Shown here in pieces: positions 42,816 to 53,490 of a stretch of DNA of 64,000 nt. Location of the stretch: NCBI GenBank assembly GCA_964518505.1, contig CAZFGT010000004.1, forward strand, positions 43,498 through 107,497, written 5' to 3'. The notes below the pieces were generated by a model that was given only the letters and a program-made list of their open reading frames with translations, made no database searches and had not been told where the DNA came from. The DNA comes from DASPUH01 sp964518505. Its GTDB lineage: Bacteria > Chloroflexota > Limnocylindria > Limnocylindrales > CSP1-4. Within the stretch, counting starts at the first letter, position 1. Each line of letters begins with the position of its first letter. The position numbers and the translations under genes were made by a program.

Positions 42816-44591
42816 CTACTTGGTGAAGATGATCGTGGTGTCCGACTCGCTCCCGGCGGTGTCGACGCGGACGGAGATGAGGCGGTCGAACGGCGTCAGG
42901 TACGGCAGCACGTCGCTCGTGTACTTGGCCTTCTGGTCAGCCGGTAGCTGGGCCTCCACGAGGCTGCGGATGCCGGTCACGTCCGCGTACACGACGCCAC
43001 TGTCGGTCGGTCCGCCGGCGGCGGATAGGGCGGCCGAGTAGCGCGCATCCGAGGCGAGCGAGTCGGCGTTCGTGGTGTCAAGGACGGCCTTGACGAAGGC
43101 ATCGCCGACACCCAGGACGAACAGCTGACCCTTGAAGGCATACGAGACCGTCACCGACGACGGTGCGCCGCCTGTGCTGCCGCCCATGTCGAGGGCTGAG
43201 CCAAGGTCGACGGTCACCGAGGTGATCGTCGTGCCGGCGTAGGGCGCGCTGCTCGTCGTGATGGCCGGCCCGCCCGCGCCCTTGGCAAGGCCCAGGAGGG
43301 TCAGGACCTGCGTCAGGCGCGCCTGGCCTGCCGCGGCGTCGGACGTCGTCGCGACGAGGCCGCCCTGGGGGGCACCGCCGGGTGCGGTCACGACCACGCC
43401 GGCGTCCTTGACCCACGCGAACGCGTCGGGGATCTTGGTGCCCAGGAGGCCCTCGATCGTCGAGAGCTGCCCGGCCACGCTGGCGAAGCAGGGATTCTGG
43501 ATGAGCGTCGTCGCCTCTGTCCGCCACAGGTCGCCGAAGCCGTGGGTCTCGGCGTAGACCAGCGCCGCTCCCGGCACGTGGCTGGCCAGGTCGCTCGTCG
43601 CGGCGGTGACCGGTGAGGCGGAGGCGGCCGGCAGGGTCGCCTGGTCGCGGATGATGAGGTTGCCGTCCTGCAGGCGCAGCTCACCAGCCATCGTGGTCGG
43701 CAGGCCGGCCAGGGTCGTGGCCGAGCCGCAGGTACTGCTGCTTGCGGCGGTCGAGTCCAGGAGCTTCTGTGCCGCGGCCCCGTCCAGGTAGAAGGTGCCC
43801 GAGCGGTCGGCGTCCAGCCGGCCGATGGCGTCGCGGAAGGCGCTCGTGCCGGCCAGGTTGGGCGACTTGCCGGCCTTGCGGTCGAGCGCGGCGTCCACGG
43901 TGGCGGCGTCCTTGGCGACCACGATCGCATCGGTCGAGATGGCGAAGCTGACGGCGGACAGGCCGCTCACGCCGGTGGCCCCGCTGAGGGTGTAGACGCT
44001 GGTGCCGTTGTGGTCGGCGATGGCGACGGTGCCGCCGAGCTGCTTGGCCAGCTGCTGCGAGGTCTGGTCGAGCTTCGTGGGCAGGCCGGCCGAGTCGCTG
44101 ACGCTGACCACGAGGATCACCGAGTCCGACGGCCCGACGGCAACGGCCACCTGGCCGCCGAACCACGGCTCGATGTTGCCGCTGTATGTGTACGCGCCGT
44201 TGGTGGCCTTGCTCACGAGCTTGTCGAGGGCCTGGTCCAGCTTGGTCTGGAGGCTGGACGGGTCGGCGAAGCCGGGGAAATGGGCCATGAACGTGGCCAG
44301 CTGCTGGCGCTGGTCGCCCGGCAGGTCACCGCGGATGTCCATGTAGAGCAGGGCGTCGGATGGCGCATAGGCCGGCCCGACGGACGCGGCCCCGGCACCG
44401 GCGAACGCCACGAGGCCACCCGCCACGAGGACGACGACCAGCGTGGCGACGAGGGCGATGGCCCAGCGGGCGCGCCCGCCGCGGGACGTCTTCGCCGGCT
44501 GGATGAGGGGCACGCTGACACCCTCCACGCGGGCCACCTGGGTCAGCGTGGGCAGCGCGTCTGGACTGGCTGGCTGGAGCGGTTCGGTCAC
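42816..44591 (-). CDS. Membrane-anchored DUF3352-type protein
   Basis: A 591-residue protein with a short Pro-rich cytoplasmic start, one transmembrane helix (about 43-66) and a large exported domain. That domain shows the DUF3352 pattern: YAPSDALLYMDIRGDLPGDQ in part, an SLQTKLDQALDKLVSK segment, and PWFGGQVAVAVG. Its function is unknown in any organism I know. It is a single gene between ffh and rpsP, which are usually adjacent. Confidence 0.75.
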   Translation of the reverse strand: MTEPLQPASPDALPTLTQVARVEGVSVPLIQPAKTSRGGRARWAIALVATLVVVLVAGGLVAFAGAGAASVGPAYAPSDALLYMDIRGDLPGDQRQQLATFMAHFPGFADPSSLQTKLDQALDKLVSKATNGAYTYSGNIEPWFGGQVAVAVGPSDSVILVVSVSDSAGLPTKLDQTSQQLAKQLGGTVAIADHNGTSVYTLSGATGVSGLSAVSFAISTDAIVVAKDAATVDAALDRKAGKSPNLAGTSAFRDAIGRLDADRSGTFYLDGAAAQKLLDSTAASSSTCGSATTLAGLPTTMAGELRLQDGNLIIRDQATLPAASASPVTAATSDLASHVPGAALVYAETHGFGDLWRTEATTLIQNPCFASVAGQLSTIEGLLGTKIPDAFAWVKDAGVVVTAPGGAPQGGLVATTSDAAAGQARLTQVLTLLGLAKGAGGPAITTSSAPYAGTTITSVTVDLGSALDMGGSTGGAPSSVTVSYAFKGQLFVLGVGDAFVKAVLDTTNADSLASDARYSAALSAAGGPTDSGVVYADVTGIRSLVEAQLPADQKAKYTSDVLPYLTPFDRLISVRVDTAGSESDTTIIFTK

Positions 44592-44637
44592 GGTCGAGAC
44601 CCTCCCAGGGACAAGGCGGGAACGAGGGCGCCGGCCG

Positions 44638-45963
<1,326 letters not shown>

Positions 45964-45986
45964 GGGGTCGGTTGGGGCTCCGCGGT

Positions 45987-46047
45987 GCGTCCGGGCCGGA
46001 CGCCGGGTGAGACGCGGGTTCTGGCGTCTCGGGGCGGCCGCAGTGTA
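45987..46047 (-). other. Hairpins and -10-like element between ftsY and ffh
   Basis: In the 84-base gap, GAGACGC/GCGTCTC (46009-46030) and GCGTCCG/CGGACGC (45987-46003) form two 7-bp hairpins in tandem. A -10-like TACACT lies at 46047-46042. The hairpins could end ftsY transcripts or stabilise the ffh leader. Confidence 0.35.
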
Positions 46048-47049
46048 CTACGCGCCGCCCGCGGGCCCGAAGAGCGCGGCCACGAAGGCCCGTGGATCGA
46101 AGGGCAGCAGGTCGCCCAGGCGCTCCCCCACCCCGATGAAGAGGACCGGGACGCCGAGGCCCTGCTCCACGGCGAAGACGATGCCGCCCTTGGCCGTCGA
46201 ATCGAGCTTGGACAGGACGATGCCGGTGAGCGGGCTGGCCTCGTGGAAGGCACGTGCCTGGGCCAGGCCGTTCTGGCCGGTCGTGGCATCCAACACGAAG
46301 AGCACCTCTGGGTCGGCGCCCGGCAGGCGCTTGTCGATCGTGCGGCGGATCTTGGCCAGTTCGTCCATCAGGTTGTGCTTGGTGTGCAGACGGCCGGCCG
46401 TGTCGACGATGACGAGATCCGTGGCTCGCGCCACCGCCGCATCCAGCGCGTCGAAGACGACCGCGGCGGGGTCGGCGCCTGCCTGGTGCGTCACCAGGGG
46501 CACCCCGATGCGTTTGGCCCACACCTCCAGCTGCTCACTGGCGGCGGCCCGGAAGGTGTCCGCGGCGGCCAGCAGGACACGCTGGCCACGGGCGCGTTCC
46601 CGGGCCGCGAGCTTGGCGATGGTCGTGGTCTTGCCGGTGCCGTTCACGCCCACCACGAGGACCACGGCCGGCTGCGTCTGATCGGGGCGGCGGGGCGTCC
46701 ACTCGCCCTCCGGCCGTGGCAGGAGAAGCGCCGCCAGCTCGGCCTGCACGGCCGCCTCGGCGCCACCCGGGTCGCGCCGTCGCCGGGCCCGCTCCACGAC
46801 GGCCAGGGCGAGGGTCGCCCCGACGTCTCCGGCGATGAGCGTCTCTTCCACGGCCTCCCAGGTGGCCTCGTCGATGCCGCCGCGGAAGAGACCCTGCAGG
46901 CGCGCCACGAACCCCGACCGGCTGCGCTCGACACCGGCCTCCAAGCTCGGCTCGGGCTCCGGCTCGATCGCGGCTTCCGGCTCGGGTTCGGGCGGCGCCT
47001 CCTCCTCGGGCGGCGGCGGCTCCTCCGCGCGCCGGCGGAACCAGGACAT
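46048..47049 (-). CDS. ftsY: SRP receptor FtsY
   Basis: A 333-residue SRP receptor GTPase. The first 40 residues form a short acidic A region, then the N domain, then the G domain with G1 GVNGTGKTT (134-142), VLLAAADTFRAAASEQLEVW in part, DLVIVDTAGRL and LSKLDSTAKGG. It lies 2 nt after smc and upstream of ffh. Confidence 0.96.
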   Translation of the reverse strand: MSWFRRRAEEPPPPEEEAPPEPEPEAAIEPEPEPSLEAGVERSRSGFVARLQGLFRGGIDEATWEAVEETLIAGDVGATLALAVVERARRRRDPGGAEAAVQAELAALLLPRPEGEWTPRRPDQTQPAVVLVVGVNGTGKTTTIAKLAARERARGQRVLLAAADTFRAAASEQLEVWAKRIGVPLVTHQAGADPAAVVFDALDAAVARATDLVIVDTAGRLHTKHNLMDELAKIRRTIDKRLPGADPEVLFVLDATTGQNGLAQARAFHEASPLTGIVLSKLDSTAKGGIVFAVEQGLGVPVLFIGVGERLGDLLPFDPRAFVAALFGPAGGA

Positions 47050-47051
47050 CG

Positions 47052-50000
47052 TCAGCCGGCCGCCTGCGCCAGCTCGGTCGCCTCGGCCAGGCGGAGGGAG
47101 ATGACGTGGCTGATGGCGTCGTCGCCGATGGTGATGCCGTAGAGCGCATCAGCGGACTCGATCGTGCCCCGGTTGTGGGTGATGACCAGGAACTGGGTCG
47201 TGCGGGCCAGGTCGCGGAGCGCCTCGGTGAAGCGCCCCACGTTGGCTTCGTCCAACGCGGCGTCCACCTCGTCGAGGACGCAGAACGGCACGGGGTGGAC
47301 GTCCAGCATCGCGAACAGCAGGGCCACGGCGGTCAGCGCCCGCTCGCCGCCGGAGAGCATGCCCAGCGCCTGGCGCTTCTTGCCCGGCGGCCGGGCCATG
47401 ATCTCGATACCGGTGCTGGCCAGGTCCTCGGGATCGGTCAGCACGAGTTGCGCGTCGCCGCCGTCGAACAGCTGGCCGAAGCGCCGGCCGAAGGCCCGCT
47501 CGAGCGCGGCGAACGTGCGCGCGAACTGCTCGCGGATCCGTTCGCTGAGCTCGGCGATGAGGCGCTGGGTGTCGGCCATGGCCCGCTCCAGGTCGTGCCG
47601 CTGGGCGTCCAGGGCCTCCAGCCGTGCCTGCACCTCGGCGTGCTCCTGGGCCGCGAACGGGTTGCTGGCGCCGATCTCGTGGTAGCGGCGGCGGAGGGTC
47701 GCCAGCTGGGCCGGCGTCGGCAGGGACGCCGTGTCGACGGCCGGGGCGGCCCCCGGCGTCGCCCACGCCGTCGCGGCCACATCCAGCGCCGCTTCGAGCT
47801 CAGCCGCGAGGCTGTCCTCGTCGACATGTCGCGGCGCGCCTTCGAGCGCTTCCAACCCCAGCGGGCCAAGGCCGGCGAGTTCGGTCAGCACCTGCTCGCG
47901 GATCGCCTCCAGCCCAAGGCGCGCCTCCAGCCGGGTGACCTCGGCCCGTTGCGCGCGCTCCTCCCCGGCGTGGAGGTCGGCGCGGTGCGTCGTGGCCCGC
48001 GCCTCGACCTTGGCCAGCCGGTCGCGGCCGGCCGTCTCGTCCCCATCCACGGCCTTGACTTCGGCATCGGCCGCGGCGACCGCGGCCTCCAGACGGGCGC
48101 GTGTCTCGGCCGCCGTGGCAGCGGCCGCCTCAAGGCTCTGCAGGCGGACGGTGGCCTCGGCCAGCCGGGCCTCGGCGGCGGCGAGCCGCTCTTCGTCGGC
48201 GTTGACGCCCAGCTCGGCCCGGCGCCGCCGGTCATCTGCTGCGCGCTCCGCCTGGACGACCGTGCGCAGTTCGGTGTCAAGCACCACGCGGCGCGCCCGC
48301 AGCGCCTCCAGCCGGGAGCGCCAGGCCTCCGCGGCGAACGCGTCCGACGCCCCAAGGGGCGAGCCAGGCTCGAGGTCCAGGGCCAGGGATGCCGCGGCGA
48401 CGGCGGGCGTCGCCGCGGCCAGCGCGGCGTTCGCGGCGCGTTGTTCGACCGCCAGGCGCTCCGCCTGGGCGGCGGCCCACGCCGACTCGCGCAACAGGGC
48501 CTCGTGGCGCCGCTGGGCCGCCCGTTCCTGTTCGATCGCCGCCCGGGCGTCGCGCACCGTTTCGGCGACCGCACCATCGGCGCGGGCGAGCGCGGCGGCC
48601 GTCTCGGCGCGGGCGATCTCTGCCGCGTCGTGGGCCGCGTGAACCTGGCGCACCTTGGCCTCCGCCTCGGCCAGCTCTCGAGTGCGCCGCTCGATCTCCT
48701 CCCGTCGTTCCAGGGCCGCCTCGGGCCTGCCCACCCGGACGAGTCCCTGGGCCGTGACGACATCACCGGCGATGCTGACCGCCTGCCAGCCGTCGGCGAG
48801 CCGGGGCAGCAGGGCCAGCGCCGCCTCCAGGCTGGGCAGCCAGACGGTGGTCCGCAGGAGCTGGCCGGCAACGCCGGTGGGGTCGCGCCGGATGGCCTCG
48901 GTGAGGGTCCCGCCGCCAGCCTCGCGGGCTCGCTCCGTGATGGCGCGGCCAGGCGCGTCCAGCGCGGCGGTCGCGAGGCGGACCGCGAGGTGACCTCGAC
49001 CTTCTCGCAGGGCGACGACATCCCCGGCGTCGACGACGTACGCGTCCACCGCGGCGCCGAGCGCAGCCTCCACCGCCGGCCGCAGCTCGGGGCTGACTTC
49101 GAGCCCGGTGGCCAGGGCTCTGCCGCCGCGGCGCGTGGCCGCCTCGACCCAACCGGCAGCGGTGGCGTCCGATGGGGCGGTGAGCGCGTCCAGCTGGGCT
49201 TTGAGGGCGGCGTGGCGCGCGTCTGCCGCTGCCTGCGCGCTGGCCGTCTGGGTGGCCTGCTGCGTCGCCGACCGGGCCGCCGCGTCCGCAGTCGCCTGGA
49301 CGGCACGCGCATGCGCCTCCGCCTCCGTCGCGACCCGGACCGCCGTGGCGAGGTCGGCGAGGACGTGCGCCTCGCGGGCCAGGGTCTCGGCCGCCTCCTG
49401 TGCACCGGTCGCCGCCTCGTCGGCGCGTTGCGTGGCCACGGCCGCGCGCTGCGCGAGACGGGCCAGCTCATCCTCGCCGGCACGTCGGGCCCGCGCGGCC
49501 GAAGCGGCCCTGGCATCCATCTCGCGGTGCTGATCCTCCACGGCTGCCAGCTCGGCTGCCGCCTGGGCGACCTGGCGATCCAGGGCGGCCACCTCCGCGG
49601 TGAGCTCGGCCGTCGCGGCGACGGCGCCACCGGCGTCGGCCAGGGCCATCGCCCGGCGCGCCTCCTCCAGGCGCGGCTCGAGAGTGGCCCGTTCGGCCGC
49701 GAGGGCTGCCCGTTCGCGTTCGATGGCCGCCGCCTCCGCCGCGCGGCGTTCGTCGGCCACGCGGTGCTCCGTCAGGCGCTGCCGAGCGTCGTCCAGGCCC
49801 TGGCGCAGGCCGCGGGCACGCGCGGCGTGGTCGGCCAGGGCGGCCAGCAGGTCGCGCGCCTCTCCGTCGGCCGCGGCCAGGGCCTCGGCGGCGGCCTGCG
49901 CCTGCGCGCGAGCGAGCTGGAGATCCGTTTCCGCACCGGCCAGGGCGGCCGCCGCCGAGGACCAGCGGTGGGCTGCGATCATCACCACGGCGCCGGCCAG

Positions 50001-50672
50001 GGCCACCCCGGCGCCCTGGCGCGCGACCTGCTGCTCGGCCTGCTGGGCGAGGCGACGCACCTGGGGGCGGAGCTCGCCGGCGATGTCGCGGACCCGCGCC
50101 AGGTTGGCCTCGGCCTCGACCAGGCGGGCCTCCGCCTGGCGTCGCCGTCGCTCGTGGCGGCGCACGCCTGCGGCTTCTTCGAAGAGCGGCCGCCGCTCCT
50201 CCGGCCGCAGCGAGAGGGCCTGATCGACCATGCCCTGGCCGATGAAGAGGAAGGCGTTGTCGGCGAGGTTCGCGCCGTCCAGCAGGTCGAGCAGGTCCCG
50301 CAGGCGCACCCGCTGGCCGTTCATGAGGTACTCGTTCTCCCCCGAGCGGTAGAGCCGCCGCGCCAGGGCCACCTCGCCGTAGGCCACCGGCAGCAGGCCG
50401 TCCCCGTTCTCAAGGGTCAGGGTGACCTCGGCCAGGCCGATCGCCCGGCGGGTCGCCGACCCGGCGAAGATGACGTCCTCCGACTTGTGCGTCCGCAACG
50501 TGCGGCCCTGCTCGCCCAGGGCCCACCGCAACGCGTCGGCGAGGTTGCTCTTGCCGCTGCCGTTGGGACCCACGATGGCCGAGATGCCCGGCCCGAACTC
50601 CAGGGTGGTCCGCTCGGCGAAGGACTTGAAGCCGACGACGCGCAGGCTGCGCAGGCGTGCCTCGCCGCTCAC
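47052..50672 (-). CDS. smc: Chromosome segregation ATPase SMC
   Basis: A 1206-residue SMC. The N-terminal head has GFKSFAERTTLEFGPGISAI and Walker A GPNGSGKS (35-42). Two long Ala/Glu/Arg-rich coiled coils flank a hinge at about 510-650. The C-terminal head has MLSGGERALTAVALLFAM and Walker B FCVLDEVDAALDEANV. The ATG at 50672 overlaps rnc (ATGA). scpA and scpB are not in the window. The coiled coil is so GC-rich that long spurious frames appear on both strands. Confidence 0.95.
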   Translation of the reverse strand: MSGEARLRSLRVVGFKSFAERTTLEFGPGISAIVGPNGSGKSNLADALRWALGEQGRTLRTHKSEDVIFAGSATRRAIGLAEVTLTLENGDGLLPVAYGEVALARRLYRSGENEYLMNGQRVRLRDLLDLLDGANLADNAFLFIGQGMVDQALSLRPEERRPLFEEAAGVRRHERRRRQAEARLVEAEANLARVRDIAGELRPQVRRLAQQAEQQVARQGAGVALAGAVVMIAAHRWSSAAAALAGAETDLQLARAQAQAAAEALAAADGEARDLLAALADHAARARGLRQGLDDARQRLTEHRVADERRAAEAAAIERERAALAAERATLEPRLEEARRAMALADAGGAVAATAELTAEVAALDRQVAQAAAELAAVEDQHREMDARAASAARARRAGEDELARLAQRAAVATQRADEAATGAQEAAETLAREAHVLADLATAVRVATEAEAHARAVQATADAAARSATQQATQTASAQAAADARHAALKAQLDALTAPSDATAAGWVEAATRRGGRALATGLEVSPELRPAVEAALGAAVDAYVVDAGDVVALREGRGHLAVRLATAALDAPGRAITERAREAGGGTLTEAIRRDPTGVAGQLLRTTVWLPSLEAALALLPRLADGWQAVSIAGDVVTAQGLVRVGRPEAALERREEIERRTRELAEAEAKVRQVHAAHDAAEIARAETAAALARADGAVAETVRDARAAIEQERAAQRRHEALLRESAWAAAQAERLAVEQRAANAALAAATPAVAAASLALDLEPGSPLGASDAFAAEAWRSRLEALRARRVVLDTELRTVVQAERAADDRRRRAELGVNADEERLAAAEARLAEATVRLQSLEAAAATAAETRARLEAAVAAADAEVKAVDGDETAGRDRLAKVEARATTHRADLHAGEERAQRAEVTRLEARLGLEAIREQVLTELAGLGPLGLEALEGAPRHVDEDSLAAELEAALDVAATAWATPGAAPAVDTASLPTPAQLATLRRRYHEIGASNPFAAQEHAEVQARLEALDAQRHDLERAMADTQRLIAELSERIREQFARTFAALERAFGRRFGQLFDGGDAQLVLTDPEDLASTGIEIMARPPGKKRQALGMLSGGERALTAVALLFAMLDVHPVPFCVLDEVDAALDEANVGRFTEALRDLARTTQFLVITHNRGTIESADALYGITIGDDAISHVISLRLAEATELAQAAG

Positions 50673-51376
50673 GAGGCGGCCTGCGGCGAAGCGGGGATGG
50701 CCCCCAACCGCTCCAGCGCCTCGTGCGCCGCCCGGGTCTCCGCGGCGCGGCGGCTGCTGCCCTCGCCACGGCCCAGCACCTGGCCGCCGACGAGCACCTC
50801 GATGACGAAGTGGCGGGCATGGTCCGGGCCCTCGAGCGCTACCACGCGATACTCCGGCGGCTGCCCATGCCCGGCCTGGGCGAGCATCTGGAGGCGCCCT
50901 TTGGGGGCCAGGTAGACAGCCGCATCGGCCGGATCGGCGATCTCCGGCCCGGCCACTGACAGGAGCCAGTCGTGGGCCACGGCGAGGCCCAGGTCCAGGT
51001 AGATGGCGGCCACGAGGGCCTCGAACGCCGACGCGAGGACGCTCCGCCGCTCTCGCGCGCCGGCCCGGTCGGCACCTTCGCCGAGCAAGAGGTGCGGTCC
51101 CAGGCCGATGCGTCGGGCGAACCGCGCCAGCGCGTCGGTCGACACGAGGGCGGCCCGACGGGCGGTGAGCTGGCCCTCGTCGTCCCGGGGGTGGCGCCGA
51201 TGCAGCTCGTCGCTGATGACGACCGCGATCACGGCGTCGCCAAGGAACTCCAGCCGCTCGTTGGACGGCAGGCCGGCGTCGGGGTGCTCGTTGGGGTAGC
51301 TCGAGTGGACGAGCGCCTCACGCAGGCGCCCGGGGTCGGGGAAAGCGAGGCCGAGTGATGCTGCCAGCGCGGCCAC
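50669..51376 (-). CDS. rnc: Ribonuclease III
   Basis: A 235-residue double-strand-specific endonuclease. Catalytic signature NERLEFLGDAVIAVVISDEL, then LASAFEALVAAIYLDLG, and a C-terminal dsRNA-binding domain (about 160-230) with RVVALEGPDHARHFVIEVLV and SRRAAETRAAHEAL. I choose GTG 51376; an ATG at 51466 would overlap acpP by 65 nt. It is coupled to smc by 4 nt. Confidence 0.9.
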   Translation of the reverse strand: MAALAASLGLAFPDPGRLREALVHSSYPNEHPDAGLPSNERLEFLGDAVIAVVISDELHRRHPRDDEGQLTARRAALVSTDALARFARRIGLGPHLLLGEGADRAGARERRSVLASAFEALVAAIYLDLGLAVAHDWLLSVAGPEIADPADAAVYLAPKGRLQMLAQAGHGQPPEYRVVALEGPDHARHFVIEVLVGGQVLGRGEGSSRRAAETRAAHEALERLGAIPASPQAAS

Positions 51377-51401
51377 CGGATGGGCGTCCGGTGGCGCGGG
51401 G

Positions 51402-51644
51402 TCAGGAGTTGGTGTGCTCGTCGATGTAGTCGACAGCGTCCTGGACGGTGCGGATCTTCTCGGCATCCTCGTCGGAGATCTCGGTGCCGAACTCTTCCTC
51501 GAGGCTCATGATCAGCTCGACCAGGTCGAGCGAGTCGGCGTTCAGGTCATCGACGAAGGAGGACTCCGGCTTGACCTCGTCCTCGCTGACGCCGAGCTGC
51601 TCGACGACGATCTTCTTCAGCCGGTCGTAGGTCGAATCGGTCAC
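51402..51644 (-). CDS. acpP: Acyl carrier protein
   Basis: An 80-residue carrier of growing fatty acids. The phosphopantetheine serine is in DDLNADSLDLVELIM, and the acidic helix EEFGTEISDEDAEKI follows. The GTG at 51644 has AAGGAGG six bases upstream, a strong ribosome-binding site that settles the start. It is placed between nusB and rnc; plsX is two genes upstream. Confidence 0.95.
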   Translation of the reverse strand: MTDSTYDRLKKIVVEQLGVSEDEVKPESSFVDDLNADSLDLVELIMSLEEEFGTEISDEDAEKIRTVQDAVDYIDEHTNS

Positions 51645-51672
51645 GTGCTCCCTCCTTGGGCGGCGCTGACGG

Positions 51673-52143
51673 TCAAGTGGCTCGATGGTTGTCTGTCGCG
51701 CTGTCGGTCCCGACCACCTCCGACGCGACCCTCCCGAGCACGCCGTTGACGAGGCGCCGCGCGGGTTCGCCGCTGAATGTGCGGGCCAACCCCACCCACT
51801 CGGCGATGGCGACCCGCATCGGGGTCGCGGGCGAGTGTAGCACCTCACCAAGGGCGCAACGCAACAGCGCGCGGTCCATCCGGGCGAGGCTCACGACGGG
51901 GTGCGCCGGGGCCAGCCGGGCCAGCATCGCATCCAGGTCCTCGCGGTCGCGGGCAACGATGTCGACGAGGTGGCGAGCCAGGGCGGCGCCCGCCTCGGGG
52001 ACCGATCCATCGGCCAACGTGCGCTCCAGGACGGCCTGCGCCGTGCGCTGGCCGAACTCGGCCTCGAACACCGCTGCCAGCGCCAGCCGGCGCCCCTCCT
52101 GTTCGGCCGCGTGGCGGCCGGCAGCGCCGCGGGGGGTGGGCAC
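51673..52143 (-). CDS. nusB: Transcription antitermination factor NusB
   Basis: A 156-residue all-helical factor that binds boxA RNA with S10 during rRNA transcription. It has RRLALAAVFEAEFGQ, VDIVARDREDLDAMLARLAP, LARMDRALLRCALGEVL and AEWVGLARTFSGEPARRLVNGVLGR in part. It begins one base after the plsX stop. Confidence 0.92.
   Translation of the reverse strand: MPTPRGAAGRHAAEQEGRRLALAAVFEAEFGQRTAQAVLERTLADGSVPEAGAALARHLVDIVARDREDLDAMLARLAPAHPVVSLARMDRALLRCALGEVLHSPATPMRVAIAEWVGLARTFSGEPARRLVNGVLGRVASEVVGTDSATDNHRAT
51834..51842 (-). promoter_or_regulatory. Possible internal promoter for acpP
   Basis: Minus-strand TGCTACACT, inside nusB and about 190 bases before acpP, matches the extended -10 pattern used elsewhere in the window. 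It could give acpP extra transcription. Evidence is the motif alone. Confidence 0.3.
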
Positions 52144-53220
52144 TCAGGCCGGCGGCAGGGCTGGCTCGACCGGCGGCACGGTGGCGTCGGCGGCGAGGGC
52201 GGCCGCGATACGGTCGGGGATGCGCGCCCGCGCGGCCGTGGCGCCGATGGCCACGGCGAAGCCGATCATCCGCCGGCGGGCCCGGCCGTGCGTCACGAGC
52301 ACGGTGCCCTTGACGCCCAGCAGCGGCGCGCCGCCCAGCTGCTCGTAGTCGAACAGGCGGCGGATGCGGGCGATCCCGGGCCGCATGAAGGCATAGCCGA
52401 TGGGCCCCCAGGGCGGCCGTTTGAACTCGGTCGTGAGCTGGTCGAAGATGAAGCGGCTGAGGCCCTCGAAGAACTTGATGGTCACGTTGCCCACGCTGGC
52501 GTCGCACACGACCACGTCGGCCAGGTGGGTCGTGAGGTCCTTGCCTTCGGCGTTGCCCACGAAGTTGAGGTCGCTCGCGCGCAACCGCTCGGTCGCCTCC
52601 TGGACGCGCGCCTCGCCCTTGCCCGCCTCCTCACCGATCGAGAGCAGGGCCACGGACGGCCGGTCCACCCCTAGCACCTGCTCGGCGAAGATGGCCCCCA
52701 TGCGGGCGTACTGGTACAGGTTGTGGCCCGTCGAATCGGTCGTCGCGCCGATGTCGAGGAGGACGAAGGGGCCGTGCTCGGAGACCACCTGCACGGCCAG
52801 CGCCGGGCGATCGACGCCGGGCAGGCGGCCCAGGTGCAGGATGGCGGACGCCACCGCGGCGCCGGTATGGCCCGCCGTCACGACCGCGTCGGCCCGGCCC
52901 TCGCGCACGAGGCGCATGCACACGTTGATGCTCGCGTCGCGCTTCCGCCGCACCGCCTGCGCGGCGTGCTCGTCCATGCCCACCCACTCGGTGGCCTGCA
53001 CGAGCGAGATGTGGGCCGGCAGGGCGCCTTCGAGGTAGGGCGAGATCTGCGCCTCGTCGCCGACGAGGATGAGGTCCGTCTCGGGATGATCCCTGGCCCA
53101 GCCCATGGCGCCGCGCACGGCCTCCTCCGGGCCGTGGTCGCCGCCCATGGCGTCGACGGCCACGCGGACGCGGCCGGACGCCTCAGGGTCGAGGCGGCGG
53201 GAGACGGTGGCCAGGTCCAC
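52144..53220 (-). CDS. plsX: Phosphate acyltransferase
   Basis: A 358-residue enzyme that converts acyl-ACP to acyl phosphate, the first step toward phosphatidic acid. Motifs are RVAVDAMGGDHGPEEAVRGA, VVTAGHTGAAVASAIL, GPFVLLDIGATTDS and VGNAEGKDL with VVVCDASVGNVTIKFFEGL. It follows rpmF by 33 nt, and the rpmF-plsX order is widespread. Confidence 0.95.
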   Translation of the reverse strand: MDLATVSRRLDPEASGRVRVAVDAMGGDHGPEEAVRGAMGWARDHPETDLILVGDEAQISPYLEGALPAHISLVQATEWVGMDEHAAQAVRRKRDASINVCMRLVREGRADAVVTAGHTGAAVASAILHLGRLPGVDRPALAVQVVSEHGPFVLLDIGATTDSTGHNLYQYARMGAIFAEQVLGVDRPSVALLSIGEEAGKGEARVQEATERLRASDLNFVGNAEGKDLTTHLADVVVCDASVGNVTIKFFEGLSRFIFDQLTTEFKRPPWGPIGYAFMRPGIARIRRLFDYEQLGGAPLLGVKGTVLVTHGRARRRMIGFAVAIGATAARARIPDRIAAALAADATVPPVEPALPPA

Positions 53221-53253
53221 GACGTGCCGCGGCCCGAGCGATCCGCGCTGCGC

Positions 53254-53460
53254 CTAGGGGTTGCGCTGTTCGGGCTTGGTCTGCTCCCGGATGCGCACGG
53301 TCTCGCGGCCCCCATACCAGCCGCAGTTGGGGCACGCGAAGTGCACCTTCTTGGGCTCGTGACAATGCGGGCACGGCTCGAGGTCCGGGACGGTCAGGGC
53401 GTGGTGCGCGCGCCGGTCGCCCTGGCGGGCGTGTGACACACGGCGTTTCTGGACTCCCAT
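53254..53460 (-). CDS. rpmF: 50S ribosomal protein L32
   Basis: A 68-residue large-subunit protein with an intact zinc ribbon: CPHC and CPNC. The start MGVQKRRVSHARQGDRRAH is typical. AAGGAT lies upstream of the ATG. It lies between yceD and plsX. Confidence 0.95.
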   Translation of the reverse strand: MGVQKRRVSHARQGDRRAHHALTVPDLEPCPHCHEPKKVHFACPNCGWYGGRETVRIREQTKPEQRNP

Positions 53461-53490
53461 GGGGCGTGATCCTTCCTGCTGGTCGGCTGC

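Noticed and set aside
47106..50915. A 1269-codon open frame on the plus strand
   Set aside because: It is the antisense shadow of smc. The composition is low-complexity (Gly, Arg, Leu, Gln) with no domain, while the minus strand encodes a complete SMC.
51377..51466. An upstream ATG for rnc at 51466
   Set aside because: It would overlap acpP by 65 bases, uses acpP codons for its first residues, and has no ribosome-binding site. The GTG at 51376 gives the family length.
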